The notes beneath the pieces were generated by a model. It had not been told where the DNA came from. It ran no database searches and saw only the letters and a program-made list of their open reading frames with translations. A stretch of 64,000 nucleotides of DNA from Nitrospiraceae bacterium UBA6905 (GTDB lineage: Bacteria > Nitrospirota > Thermodesulfovibrionia > Thermodesulfovibrionales > UBA6898): positions 28,072 to 92,071 of the forward strand of contig DKBH01000080.1 in assembly GCA_002451165.1 (NCBI GenBank), given 5' to 3'. Every line of letters starts with the position of its first letter. The first letter of the stretch is position 1. Below are positions 17,538 to 26,787 of the stretch, piece by piece. A program made the translations under genes and the position numbers.

Positions 17538-19892
17538 GTGGGTCAACATAAACATTGCCTTACCATAACGGTAGAAGGGATAGTTCAAGGGGTCGGCTTT
17601 AGACCTTTCATTCACAACCTTGCGCGGCAACTTGGCATACATGGCTTTGTCTCTAACACGTCTGAGGGTGTTGTAATACAGGCGGAAGGTGCGGATCTCG
17701 ATCTTTTCATCGACCGTATCCGGCGGGAAGCACCACCACTTTCCCGCATTGAAAGCATAGAGATTACGCCATCCGATCCGAGCGGTTTAGCTGATTTCTT
17801 CATTAGTGCAAGCACAGATACGGGCAGTTTTACGCTCCTCTCTCCAGATATAGCGGTCTGCGATGCCTGCCTTCAGGAACTTTTCACTGCCGGGGACAGA
17901 AGATACCGTTATCCTTTCATAAACTGCACGAACTGTGGGCCGCGGTTTTCCATAACCCGGTCCGTCCCCTACGATCGAAAGAACACGACTATGCAGGTAT
18001 TCAGCCTCTGCGATGCCTGTTCTGCAGAGTATCATGACCCTGGGAACAGGAGGTTCCATGCACAACCAAACGCCTGCTCGGTCTGCGGTCCCAGGGTTAC
18101 CCTGCTTGATACGCAAGGGAGGGTAGATACTTCTAGTGACGCTCTTGAGCGAACCGTTGGCCTCTTGAAAGAGGGAAAGATTGTAGCGATCAAGGGCCTC
18201 GGGGGTTTTCATATTGCTTGTGATGCCTTAAACAATACTGCGGTTATGCTTCTCAGACAACGTAAAAAAAGAAGCAGAAAGCCGTTTGCCGTCATGTCGC
18301 CGGACCTTCCATTCATTAGGAAATGCTGTAACGTGAGCCGGGTAGAGGAAGAGCTTCTTACGTCGCCACAGCGTCCGATCGTGCTTCTCAGAAAGAGTGT
18401 TAACCCCATGCTGCCTGATGTAGTTGCGCCGGGCATTGCTTACCTGGGGTTTATGTTGCCCTATACTCCGCTTCATTATCTATTGTTCTCCAGTACTGCT
18501 AAGATAGCCGCAGATCAAGATTTTCGAGCTCTTGTCATGACGAGCGGTAATCTGAGTGAGGAGCCGATCATTGGAACAACGGAGGAAGCGTTACGGCAGC
18601 TTGCTCCTGTTGTTGACGCCTTTCTCGTGCATGATCGCGATATCTTTATGCGGGTAGATGATTCTGTCTTGCGCGTCATGAACCATCCGCTTCGTCGGTT
18701 AGGGGGTAATGTTGGTACGGTTTCTTTTATCCGGCGGTCGCGCGGATTTGCACCCAAACCTGTTGCACTGCATGATCACGGACCTATTGTCCTCGGATGC
18801 GGTGCTGACATAAAAAATACCTTTACCCTTACGCGGGGACGATACGCGATTATGAGTCAGCATATTGGAGATATGGAGAATTACGAGACCATGCAGTTCT
18901 TCGAAGAAACCCTCAGGAATTTGACATCCGTTTATCGTTCGGATCCGGAGCTTGTGGTACATGACCTTCATCCACAGTATCTTTCGGTATCCTGGGCCAG
19001 AGACTATGCTCATAGGAAAGGCCTTTCTTCTATTGGCGTACAGCACCATTATGCGCACATCGGCTCTGTCATGGCAGAGCATGGATTAAAGAATAAGGTT
19101 ATCGGCGTGGCATGTGATGGGACCGGATATGGCACTGACGGGTCACTATGGGGAGGAGAATTTCTCATAGCAGATACCCATGGTTTTACTCGCGCTGGCC
19201 ATCTTAAACAGATTCCCCTTCCGGGCGGGGAAAAGGCCATACGGGAACCATGGAGAACTGCGGTAAGCTATCTCAAACATGCGTACGGTGCAGATAAAAT
19301 TATCGACAATTTAGCTCCGACGGGATTTATCGAAAAATACAGCAGGAAGGGAATAGAAGATGTGCTTATACTCGCCGACAATGCAGACTATTCTCCTCAG
19401 TCCTCCGGCGCAGGACGGCTCTTCGATGCAGTGGCAGCAATATTGGGCATATGTGATCGCAATACATTTGAGGGAGAGGCGTCAATGGCACTTGAAGCGT
19501 TTACGGAGGACGGTATAGAAGAAGCGTATCCTGTAGACCTTCACTTCGGAACTACCATTGAAGTAGATTTTTCCTTTACATTATTTTCCCTGATAGATGA
19601 CCTGCGGAGGAATGTCGGAATACGAAGCATGGCTACGAAGTTTCATAATACGGTGGTTGATGCTATTACACGGGTTGTTTTCAAACTGGCATTCATGAAT
19701 AATATCAGCGTAGTAGCGCTGAGCGGAGGCGTGTTTCAGAACCGTTATTTGACGGAAAGAGTCATGAATAAGCTGTTTGCCGAGGATCTTGTGGTATACA
19801 CCAATGAACGGGTGCCTCCGAATGATGGCGGCATATCACTCGGACAAGCATACCTCGCACGTGAGATGATGAAGGATGGCATACTGGCGTGA
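17538..19892 (+). CDS. hypF: Carbamoyltransferase HypF
   Basis: Makes the carbamoyl group (from carbamoyl phosphate and ATP) that becomes the CN- ligands of the [NiFe] hydrogenase iron. Domains in order: acylphosphatase (GIVQGVGFRPFIHNLA, residues 14-29); two zinc fingers (CDACLQEL with CTNC, then CDACSAEY with CSVC); YrdC/Sua5-like ATP-binding domain (about 200-390, KGLGGFHIACDA); and Kae1-like domain with GVACDGTGYG and LSGGVFQNRYL. 784 residues, full length. GTG start at 17538 fits the family N-terminus. Its stop overlaps the hypD start. Confidence 0.95.
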   Translation: MGQHKHCLTITVEGIVQGVGFRPFIHNLARQLGIHGFVSNTSEGVVIQAEGADLDLFIDRIRREAPPLSRIESIEITPSDPSGLADFFISASTDTGSFTLLSPDIAVCDACLQELFTAGDRRYRYPFINCTNCGPRFSITRSVPYDRKNTTMQVFSLCDACSAEYHDPGNRRFHAQPNACSVCGPRVTLLDTQGRVDTSSDALERTVGLLKEGKIVAIKGLGGFHIACDALNNTAVMLLRQRKKRSRKPFAVMSPDLPFIRKCCNVSRVEEELLTSPQRPIVLLRKSVNPMLPDVVAPGIAYLGFMLPYTPLHYLLFSSTAKIAADQDFRALVMTSGNLSEEPIIGTTEEALRQLAPVVDAFLVHDRDIFMRVDDSVLRVMNHPLRRLGGNVGTVSFIRRSRGFAPKPVALHDHGPIVLGCGADIKNTFTLTRGRYAIMSQHIGDMENYETMQFFEETLRNLTSVYRSDPELVVHDLHPQYLSVSWARDYAHRKGLSSIGVQHHYAHIGSVMAEHGLKNKVIGVACDGTGYGTDGSLWGGEFLIADTHGFTRAGHLKQIPLPGGEKAIREPWRTAVSYLKHAYGADKIIDNLAPTGFIEKYSRKGIEDVLILADNADYSPQSSGAGRLFDAVAAILGICDRNTFEGEASMALEAFTEDGIEEAYPVDLHFGTTIEVDFSFTLFSLIDDLRRNVGIRSMATKFHNTVVDAITRVVFKLAFMNNISVVALSGGVFQNRYLTERVMNKLFAEDLVVYTNERVPPNDGGISLGQAYLAREMMKDGILA

Positions 19893-20968
19893 TGGGGATG
19901 ATTGAATCCATACGCGGTCTTGTGGCATCGGCCGGGAGACCGCTGAGGCTCATGGAGGTTTGCGGCACGCATACGGTTGCCATTTTCAGGCATGGGATTC
20001 GAGACCTGCTCCCACATGATATCAAGCTTCTGAGCGGTCCCGGGTGTCCGGTCTGTGTTACATCCGTCAAGGATGTTGATACCGTCATAGCCCTGGCCAA
20101 AGAAAAAGATGTCATCATAACGACGTTCGGTGATATGATGAGGGTTCCCGGCAACAGGCAGTCCCTGTTCGATGCAAAGGCCGAAGGATGTGATATACGG
20201 ATCGTATATTCTCCTCTTGATGCGCTCAAGCTCGCTGAAGCGAACAGTAAAAAAAAGGTCGTTTTCTTTGGCACCGGATTTGAAACGACATCCCCCTTGG
20301 TCGCCGGTACACTGGCCGAGGCGGAGTTACAAAGGGTCAATAATTTATTCATCTATTCCGTGCATAAGACTGTCCCTCCGGCATTGAAATGCCTTCTTGA
20401 AGACCCTGACGTCCTCATAGATGGCCTTATCCTTCCGGGCCACGTTACGACCATCATCGGCATCGCGCCATATGATTTTCTCGTCCGTGACTATAACAAG
20501 CCATCTGTCGTAACAGGGTTTGATGCAACTGATATTCTTCTTGGGATACTGATGCTCGTACGTCAAATTGTTCAGGGCGGGGCATTTGTTGAAAATCAAT
20601 ACGCAAGGGTTGTCAGGGATAACGGAAACCCGAGGGCTGTAGCTCTTCTCAACCAGTTTTTTGAGCCAGAGGATGTATACTGGCGAGGAATAGGCATGAT
20701 ACCCTTGAGCGGTCTTCGGTTGCGGGAAGAGTATCGACATCGAGACATTATGCATACTGTTCACGTGACAGTACCCGATGGTCAGGAGCCGAAGGCGTGT
20801 TCGTGCGGAGATGTGCTGAAAGGGATCAAGGTTCCTGCTGATTGTGCTCTTTTCGGAAATGCTTGCACACCGGAGAAGCCTGTTGGGGCCTGCATGGTAA
20901 GCGCGGAAGGAAGTTGTGCCGCTTATTTTAAATATTCGGTTGCTCGCCGGATGAACCATATATGCTGA
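19889..20968 (+). CDS. hypD: Hydrogenase maturation Fe-S protein HypD
   Basis: Scaffold on which Fe(CN)2CO is assembled. Family motifs are present: EVCGTHTVAIFRHGIR, LLSGPGCPVCVTS, GFETTSPL, and the C-terminal [4Fe-4S] ligands in a Cys-rich stretch (CSCGDVLKG through CAAYFKY). 359 residues. It normally works with HypC as a HypCD complex, but no hypC gene lies before or after it here; hypF runs straight into hypD through an ATGA overlap. Confidence 0.95.
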   Translation: MMGMIESIRGLVASAGRPLRLMEVCGTHTVAIFRHGIRDLLPHDIKLLSGPGCPVCVTSVKDVDTVIALAKEKDVIITTFGDMMRVPGNRQSLFDAKAEGCDIRIVYSPLDALKLAEANSKKKVVFFGTGFETTSPLVAGTLAEAELQRVNNLFIYSVHKTVPPALKCLLEDPDVLIDGLILPGHVTTIIGIAPYDFLVRDYNKPSVVTGFDATDILLGILMLVRQIVQGGAFVENQYARVVRDNGNPRAVALLNQFFEPEDVYWRGIGMIPLSGLRLREEYRHRDIMHTVHVTVPDGQEPKACSCGDVLKGIKVPADCALFGNACTPEKPVGACMVSAEGSCAAYFKYSVARRMNHIC

Positions 20969-20989
20969 TAAGGCATAGCGACTGCTGTT

Positions 20990-21988
20990 ATGGATAGGAT
21001 CCAGCTAAGTCACGGCGGCGGCGGACGACTTATGCACTGCCTTATCAATGATTTTTTTGTACCAGCATTTGAAATGAGCAGTCTTAATGATGCAGCTGTT
21101 GTTGCATGGCAGGCATCTGGAAGAATTGCCCTTACTACAGATTCATACGTTGTTTCGCCGTATTTTTTTCCTGGGGGAGATATTGGCCTGCTTGCAGTGT
21201 GCGGAACGGTAAATGATCTTGCTATGGTTGGTGCCAAACCTTTGTATATGACTGCGGGATTCATCCTCGAAGAAGGTCTGCCCTTTGAGGAACTCGAAAG
21301 AGTTCTTGCTTCGATGCAGAGAGTTTCCGAAGACATTGGCGTTCGTATTGTCGCTGGAGATACCAAGGTAGTCGAAAAGGGAAAGGGTGATGGCATTTAT
21401 ATTAATACGACAGGCGTCGGCATCATCCCTGGTGGTATTTCGCTTTCCCCTCAGCAGATTCAGCCGGGCGATAAGGTGATCATAAGTGGCTCGATAGGCA
21501 ACCACGGCATTGCTGTTATGGCAGAGAGGAGTGGAATTTCGTTTGATCCCCCGCTTGTTAGCGATGTCTGCCCCCTGAACGGTCTTGTTGATCATATGCT
21601 TGGGACGACAAAAGATATTCGTGTCATGAGAGACCCAACCCGTGGTGGTGTGGCAACTACCCTTAATGAGTTTGCAATCGGCTCAGGTTACTGCATGACG
21701 GTGTATGAGGAAACGGTCAAAGTTAGATCGGCAGTGCAGGGTGCATGCGATCTTCTTGGCCTTGATCCACTCTATGTTGCCAATGAGGGAGTGCTGATTG
21801 CAGTTGTTGCGCCGGCAGTCGCAGAGGATCTTGTTGCTGAGATGAGGAAAACAACGGCAGGGGCAGATGCGTTCATTGCCGGCGAGGTGACAAATTCACC
21901 GCCCCATACGGTATTATATAAGACCCTAATGGGTGGCAATAGAATCATTGATATGCTTTCAGGCGAACAATTGCCGAGAATATGTTAA
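20990..21988 (+). CDS. hypE: Hydrogenase maturation protein HypE
   Basis: Dehydrates the carbamoyl thioester on its own C-terminal cysteine to a thiocyanate, the CN- donor. AIR-synthase-like (PurM) fold: N-terminal LSHGGGGRLMHCLI, ATP-binding VAGDTKVVEKGKGDG, MRDPTRGGVATTLNE. The essential C-terminus ends in PRIC, with the terminal Cys present. 332 residues. It ends the hyp cluster; 16 bases separate it from the following lipoprotein gene. Confidence 0.96.
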   Translation: MDRIQLSHGGGGRLMHCLINDFFVPAFEMSSLNDAAVVAWQASGRIALTTDSYVVSPYFFPGGDIGLLAVCGTVNDLAMVGAKPLYMTAGFILEEGLPFEELERVLASMQRVSEDIGVRIVAGDTKVVEKGKGDGIYINTTGVGIIPGGISLSPQQIQPGDKVIISGSIGNHGIAVMAERSGISFDPPLVSDVCPLNGLVDHMLGTTKDIRVMRDPTRGGVATTLNEFAIGSGYCMTVYEETVKVRSAVQGACDLLGLDPLYVANEGVLIAVVAPAVAEDLVAEMRKTTAGADAFIAGEVTNSPPHTVLYKTLMGGNRIIDMLSGEQLPRIC

Positions 21989-22004
21989 TAAAGGAGAAGA
22001 ACCA

Positions 22005-22904
22005 ATGAAAGTCGGTAACTTGGCCACGGTTGTATTGGTAGCGGGGATGCTTCTTGTGAGTGCCTGTTCAAAACCTGCCGCTACGGTGAATGGCAAGAAG
22101 ATCTCCAGGGAAACTCTGGAAATGCATCTGAAGGAGCGGATTGCAGAGCATCGAGGACAAAACGTCACTATCGACGACAAAAAACTGCGCGATTCTGTTC
22201 TTCAAGAATTGATCAGTGAGCGCATGTCCCTCGATGAGGCATCTGCGCGAGGGATAACAGCCTCTGATGCTGATGCAGACAAAGAAATTGATGCGATAAA
22301 AAAGCGTTTTGGTGATGAAACATTTCAGAAATCTCTTAAGGAAAAGGGGCTGACGCTTGACGCATTCCGAAAGCGCATGAAGGAAAAGATTGTGCTGGGG
22401 CGTTTCGTCGATACATTTGCAAAGGATAGTGATGTTACTGAGGCGGAGATTCTGGATCATTACAAGAATAGCCCTAAACCGTTTCTTAAACCTTTTCGGG
22501 TCAATATGAAGATTGTCGAGTTTCAGACTGAGGAAGCTGCCCAATCTGCTGCAGAGGAACTGAAAAGAACGACCGCAGACTTTGACCGCTACGCAGACCA
22601 GCTGGGGAAGGATAATAAGGCGAACGTAACAGACTACGGATGGGTATCACCGGAATTCTTTTCCCCTTCCATGGCTGCAGCAATCAAGGGACTTAAGGAA
22701 GGCAAGTATGGTGGACCTTATAAGGGTCAGAAGAGCTTTTATCTTGTTCGGGTAAAAGAACGTGAACCCGAGGGGATTGCAAAATATGATGAAGTGAAGG
22801 AGATGATCAGGAGAATGCTCCTTCAGCAGAAGCGTACTGAAGCCTATTTGAAATGGCTGGAACAGAAACGAGCAGCATCAAAAATTGTAATTAATCTCTC
22901 ATAA
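22005..22904 (+). CDS. Peptidyl-prolyl isomerase lipoprotein (SurA/PrsA type)
   Basis: Periplasmic folding factor. The start at ATG 22005 follows GGAGAAG and opens a lipoprotein signal with lipobox VSAC (cysteine near residue 20), then SurA-type helical N-domain (VNGKKISRETLEMHL) and a parvulin rotamase core (VNMKIVEFQTEEAAQ, then YGWVSPEFFSPSMAAAI). About 299 residues. It probably helps outer-membrane or secreted proteins fold. Same strand and close to hypE and the next gene. Confidence 0.85.
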   Translation: MKVGNLATVVLVAGMLLVSACSKPAATVNGKKISRETLEMHLKERIAEHRGQNVTIDDKKLRDSVLQELISERMSLDEASARGITASDADADKEIDAIKKRFGDETFQKSLKEKGLTLDAFRKRMKEKIVLGRFVDTFAKDSDVTEAEILDHYKNSPKPFLKPFRVNMKIVEFQTEEAAQSAAEELKRTTADFDRYADQLGKDNKANVTDYGWVSPEFFSPSMAAAIKGLKEGKYGGPYKGQKSFYLVRVKEREPEGIAKYDEVKEMIRRMLLQQKRTEAYLKWLEQKRAASKIVINLS

Positions 22905-22913
22905 GGAGTTGCG

Positions 22914-23348
22914 ATGAAGGAAGGCGAAAAAGCTGTTCTGCGCTTTCTCGATGGGACGATTCTGAAAGGCTATTTAGATGCATTTTCTGAGGATGCCGCG
23001 GAGATAACGGTGCAAGCCCTGGGGGCAACGACGAAAACGACGGTTATGGCTGACCAGCTGAAGGCAATTTTTTTCGTGAAGACTTTTGAGGGAGACCGTC
23101 ACTATAGTGAAAAGAAATCCTATGGTATACGAAAGCCAAGAGGCCGCAGAACATTTGTCAAGTTCATTGACGGAGAGGATATGGTTGGTTTTATTGAGGG
23201 CAAGGTACCATGGGAAAAAGGGTTCTTTCTTTCCGTTCAGACGAAGAAACTGAAGGGATTCTACCTGCTACCTGCCGATGAAGGATCGAATAATAACAAG
23301 GTTTTCGTGTTGGCTAGCGCTGTCAGAGATGTGACAGTAGTTCCCTGA
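22914..23348 (+). CDS. Conserved hypothetical protein with two Sm-like beta repeats
   Basis: 144 residues; family resembles DUF6982-type proteins, not assigned a function. It contains two similar segments, VLRFLDGTILKGYLDAFS (near residue 8) and VKFIDGEDMVGFIEGK (near residue 82), separated by about 75 residues, suggesting an internal duplication of a small beta-barrel. Ends of each half (IFFVKTFEGD and VFVLASAVRDV) also correspond. No signal peptide or membrane segment, so cytosolic. Ribosome binding site AAGGAG precedes ATG 22914. Confidence 0.65.
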   Translation: MKEGEKAVLRFLDGTILKGYLDAFSEDAAEITVQALGATTKTTVMADQLKAIFFVKTFEGDRHYSEKKSYGIRKPRGRRTFVKFIDGEDMVGFIEGKVPWEKGFFLSVQTKKLKGFYLLPADEGSNNNKVFVLASAVRDVTVVP

Positions 23349-23369
23349 TCGAGGAGCACTCCTTATTGT

Positions 23370-24083
23370 ATGCTGCTTTGTGTAAATGTGGACCATGTTG
23401 CAACGGTGAGACAGGCGCGCCTCGGAAGTGACCCTGATCCGGTCATGGCTGCAACGCTGGCAATACTCGGCGGCGCCGATGGTATTACTATCCACCTCCG
23501 GGAGGATAGAAGACATATCAACGACCGGGACCTCGACGTGCTCAGAAACGTTGTCCCGGTTGAGCTTAACCTGGAAATGGGGGCGACCGAGGAAATGATC
23601 AGAATAGCATCGCGTTCGTTGCCAGACCTGGTGACGCTTGTCCCGGAGAAACGGCTGGAATTAACTACAGAAGGCGGCCTCAACCTGAATTCTTCTCGAA
23701 ATAGACTCCAGAAGGCAATACGGGTGCTGAAGGCAAAGGGAATCAAGACCAGTCTATTCATTAATCCCTCTTTGGATGACGTTGATATTTCAAAAGAAAT
23801 CGGCGCAGACATGATAGAAGTCCACACCGGTTGTTACGCAAATGCCAAAGGAGATATGCAAGAACGGGAGTTGGTTAAGGTCATGAAAACAGTCAACCGA
23901 GCAGTCGCCCTTGGGCTCGGTGCAAATGTGGGACACGGTCTAAATTATCACAATGTTTCTCGTTTTGCAGAGACGGACAGTATACGGGGGTTGTATATAG
24001 GGCATAGCATCGTCTCCCGCGCCGTGCTGATCGGCATGGAACGGGCGGTTCGTGAGATGAAAGCGCTTGTGCGAAGATCTTAG
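23370..24083 (+). CDS. pdxJ: Pyridoxine 5'-phosphate synthase
   Basis: Condenses 3-amino-2-oxopropyl phosphate with deoxyxylulose 5-phosphate to form vitamin B6 phosphate. TIM-barrel signatures are intact: LCVNVDHVATVRQAR at the start, GITIHLREDRRHIND, LNLEMGATEEM, LVPEKRLELTTEGGLN and GANVGHGLNYHNV near the end. 237 residues, normal. Followed by acpS after 8 bases; pdxJ-acpS is a common pair. Confidence 0.97.
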   Translation: MLLCVNVDHVATVRQARLGSDPDPVMAATLAILGGADGITIHLREDRRHINDRDLDVLRNVVPVELNLEMGATEEMIRIASRSLPDLVTLVPEKRLELTTEGGLNLNSSRNRLQKAIRVLKAKGIKTSLFINPSLDDVDISKEIGADMIEVHTGCYANAKGDMQERELVKVMKTVNRAVALGLGANVGHGLNYHNVSRFAETDSIRGLYIGHSIVSRAVLIGMERAVREMKALVRRS

Positions 24084-24091
24084 GCAACGGC

Positions 24092-24469
24092 ATGATTCGT
24101 GGCATCGGCATAGACATTATTCGGGTCGCAAGGATACGCTCCGCAGTCGGGCGTTGGGGTGAACGTTTCCTGGAACGGGTTTATACTGCAGATGAAATAT
24201 CCTATGCTTATGCAAAAGCTGATCCATTTTTATCGTTGGCAGTCCGTTTTGCTGCAAAAGAGGCCTTTATCAAGGCATTCCCCATGGGGCAGACTATACC
24301 CTTAACTGATATCGAGATCGTGCATCGCGCCGATGGCAGCCCTCTGCTTACCCTGAAAGGCAAGACAAAAGAAAGCATGGAGAATCTGCCTGACGGCAAT
24401 ATTTATCTCAGCTTGAGCCATGAGAAGGAGTACGGCATTGCCTGTGTCGTCATTGAGGAGCGACCATGA
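24092..24469 (+). CDS. acpS: Holo-[acyl-carrier-protein] synthase
   Basis: Attaches 4'-phosphopantetheine from CoA to acyl carrier protein. Has the two family motifs GIGIDIIRVARI (Asp8 binds Mg2+) and RFAAKEAFIKAFP (Glu ligand). 125 residues, typical. Overlaps the start of nnr by ATGA, a conserved neighbour arrangement. Confidence 0.95.
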   Translation: MIRGIGIDIIRVARIRSAVGRWGERFLERVYTADEISYAYAKADPFLSLAVRFAAKEAFIKAFPMGQTIPLTDIEIVHRADGSPLLTLKGKTKESMENLPDGNIYLSLSHEKEYGIACVVIEERP

Positions 24470-26037
24470 AAATCACGACAGCTGCAGAAATGAGGGATAT
24501 TGACCGTCTTGCCATGGAAAAATATGCTATTCCCGGCCACGTCTTGATGGAACGGGCTGGTCTATCTGTCGCGCAGAAGGTTCGGGAACTCTTCGAAAAG
24601 AAAAAGATCATTGTTCTCGCCGGTGGCGGAAACAATGGCGGCGACGGCATTGCCGCTGCCCGCAATCTTCACAACTGGGGCTGGAACGTCAAGGTTCTCC
24701 TGATGCTCAGGGAAGACAAACTCAGTCCTGAATGTTTGACACAATACCGGATGGCAAAGCAGACCGGAGTTTCTGTTGAATTCAGAAAAGAAGTGAGTGA
24801 TCGCGATCTTCATGGTGCTATAGTCATTGATGCCTTACTTGGAACCGGCATTAATAAAGCCGTAACGTCTCCTATGACGGATGTGATCAGATTCCTGAAT
24901 GAATCTTCGGCAAAGGTTATTTCGGTTGACGTGCCGTCGGGCATATCATCAGATACCGGACAGTTAATGGGCGAAGCTGTTCGTGCAGATATTACCGTCA
25001 CGTTCGGTCTCCCGAAGATCGGTCACATGCTCTTCCCCGGCGCGGATTATACCGGCAGTCTTTTTATCGAGGATATCGGATTCCCGGAAGTTCTGCTCAA
25101 TAACGAACGGCTTACGACTGAAACCCTCGAACAGGATGCGATTTCTATGCTTATACCTGATCGGCCGAGGTATTCCCATAAGGGTGATTATGGTCACATT
25201 CTGATTGTAGCCAGTTCAAAAGGAAAGACCGGTGCAGCAGTCATGGCAGCAGAAGCATGTCTTCGGTCTGGAGCTGGTTTGGTCACCATCGGCGTGCCTG
25301 AGACACTTGCCGAAATATTTCAAGCAAGGGCCAAAGAGGAAATGATATTGCCGCTCCCTGACACCGGTAAGGGTACCCTTTCTGCGAAGGCGACGGAAAG
25401 GGTAAAGGATTTCCTTACCCATAAAGCAGATGTCCTTGCCATCGGACCGGGAATAACAGTGTGTGACGATACCTTTAATCTCGTGGTAAGCCTTCTCGAG
25501 ACCTCGACGGTGCCGATGGTCCTGGATGCCGATGCGCTCAATGTAATAGGGGGAAGAAAAGAAATCTTCAGGAAGGTGAAGGCTCCCGTGGTTCTGACGC
25601 CGCATACAGGCGAGATGGCAAGACTGTTGGGTCCTGCTGGCGGAAAAGCTTCGAGAGAACGTGATGAAAATGATATCAGAAAACGGGTTGAGGCGGACAG
25701 GATTGGAATTGCGCGTACGTATACCAGAGAGACTGGGGTTACTCTGGTGCTGAAGGGAGTGCCTACCATAATTGCCGACCCTGAAGGTAGGATACTGGTC
25801 AATACCACGGGTAATCCGGGAATGGCTACTGCAGGAGCTGGCGATGTCCTGACAGGTATGATTGCTGGCCTGCTTGGCCTCGGCATAAATCCGCTTGAAG
25901 CATCCTCTGCAGCTGTTTATCTTCATGGGCTTGCAGGAGATATTGCGACAAGAACAAGAGGAATGCATTCGCTCATTGCTTCCGACATCATTGGAGCTAT
26001 TGGTGATGCATTCCTGCTCCTTGCTCACCATGCATAG
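24466..26037 (+). CDS. nnr: Bifunctional NAD(P)H-hydrate epimerase/dehydratase
   Basis: Repairs hydrated, inactive NAD(P)H. The N-terminal YjeF epimerase domain (about 1-215) has MRDIDRLAMEKYAIPGHVLME, GGGNNGGDG and IDALLGTGI. The C-terminal ADP/ATP-dependent dehydratase domain (about 225-515) has HKGDYGHILIVA and the substrate loop TTGNPGMATAGAGDVLTG. 523 residues, full length of the fused protein. Overlaps acpS upstream and pgeF downstream. Confidence 0.96.
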   Translation: MKITTAAEMRDIDRLAMEKYAIPGHVLMERAGLSVAQKVRELFEKKKIIVLAGGGNNGGDGIAAARNLHNWGWNVKVLLMLREDKLSPECLTQYRMAKQTGVSVEFRKEVSDRDLHGAIVIDALLGTGINKAVTSPMTDVIRFLNESSAKVISVDVPSGISSDTGQLMGEAVRADITVTFGLPKIGHMLFPGADYTGSLFIEDIGFPEVLLNNERLTTETLEQDAISMLIPDRPRYSHKGDYGHILIVASSKGKTGAAVMAAEACLRSGAGLVTIGVPETLAEIFQARAKEEMILPLPDTGKGTLSAKATERVKDFLTHKADVLAIGPGITVCDDTFNLVVSLLETSTVPMVLDADALNVIGGRKEIFRKVKAPVVLTPHTGEMARLLGPAGGKASRERDENDIRKRVEADRIGIARTYTRETGVTLVLKGVPTIIADPEGRILVNTTGNPGMATAGAGDVLTGMIAGLLGLGINPLEASSAAVYLHGLAGDIATRTRGMHSLIASDIIGAIGDAFLLLAHHA

Positions 26038-26707
26038 GGTGATCGTACCGGATAACCTCCAATATGGTGTTACCGCATTTTTTTCCCATAAGAGTCTTGG
26101 TTGCAATGTCGACGAGATTGCGAAGTTCAGTGGTATCGACAAAAAACTGATCTATATGCCCTTACAGAAGCATACGGACAAGGTGCTCATTCTCGACACT
26201 GCCATGGAGCCGAAGATTGCAGATGCAGTTGTGACGAACAGAAAGGGCATTCTCATTGGGGTACAGGTCGCGGACTGCGTTCCCCTGCTTCTCCATGATC
26301 GACAAAAGAATGTTGCCGGCGTCATCCATGCAGGGTGGCGCGGAACTGCCTTGTCCATCCTGAAGAATACCATCGACGTGATGAAAAGAAGGTTCATATG
26401 TCAACCGCAAGATATCATGATGGCTATTGGTCCTTCAATACGAGGCTGCTGCTATACGGTGGGACCTGAAGTATCCGAAGCTGTGGCCCATGCCAGCGGT
26501 GACCGGTCTTTATGCCTGATGAGGGGCGGTAAGCACTGCATCGACCTTGCCTTGGCCAACCGTGCGCAGGCGCTGAGTGCTGGCATCCCTGCATCCCACA
26601 TTTGGATGTCTGATGAGTGTACATACTGTAAGCCTGACAAATATTTTTCTTACCGGTATGCAAAGGGTTCAACGGGCAGGCAGGCTGCCTTTATCGGCAT
26701 GGCGTGA
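26030..26707 (+). CDS. pgeF: Peptidoglycan editing factor / purine nucleoside phosphorylase (YfiH family)
   Basis: Multicopper-oxidase-like fold protein (laccase domain family); members cleave purine nucleosides or edit wrong amino acids in peptidoglycan precursors. Zinc-site motifs: QKHTDKV, VQVADCVPLLL, VIHAGWRGTA and IGPSIRGCCYTVGPEV, then a C-terminal SYRYAKGSTGRQAAF. 225 residues from ATG 26030, which overlaps the nnr stop by 8 bases; upstream in-frame starts lie well inside nnr and would add non-family sequence. Confidence 0.92.
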   Translation: MHRVIVPDNLQYGVTAFFSHKSLGCNVDEIAKFSGIDKKLIYMPLQKHTDKVLILDTAMEPKIADAVVTNRKGILIGVQVADCVPLLLHDRQKNVAGVIHAGWRGTALSILKNTIDVMKRRFICQPQDIMMAIGPSIRGCCYTVGPEVSEAVAHASGDRSLCLMRGGKHCIDLALANRAQALSAGIPASHIWMSDECTYCKPDKYFSYRYAKGSTGRQAAFIGMA

Positions 26708-26735
26708 ACGGCACGGCGTGCCGGCAAGAATTACC

Positions 26736-26764
26736 TTCACAAAACATTCCTAACATGTTAGAAT
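26736..26764 (+). promoter_or_regulatory. Promoter with palindromic operator candidate before the CBS gene
   Basis: TTCACA (26736-26741) and TAGAAT (26759-26764) are exactly 17 bases apart. The perfect palindrome CTAACATGTTAG (26750-26761) overlaps the -10, where a repressor dimer could block polymerase. GAGGG precedes the ATG at 26788. Confidence 0.5.
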
Positions 26765-26787
26765 CATTGAAAAAATAGAGGGTGACC

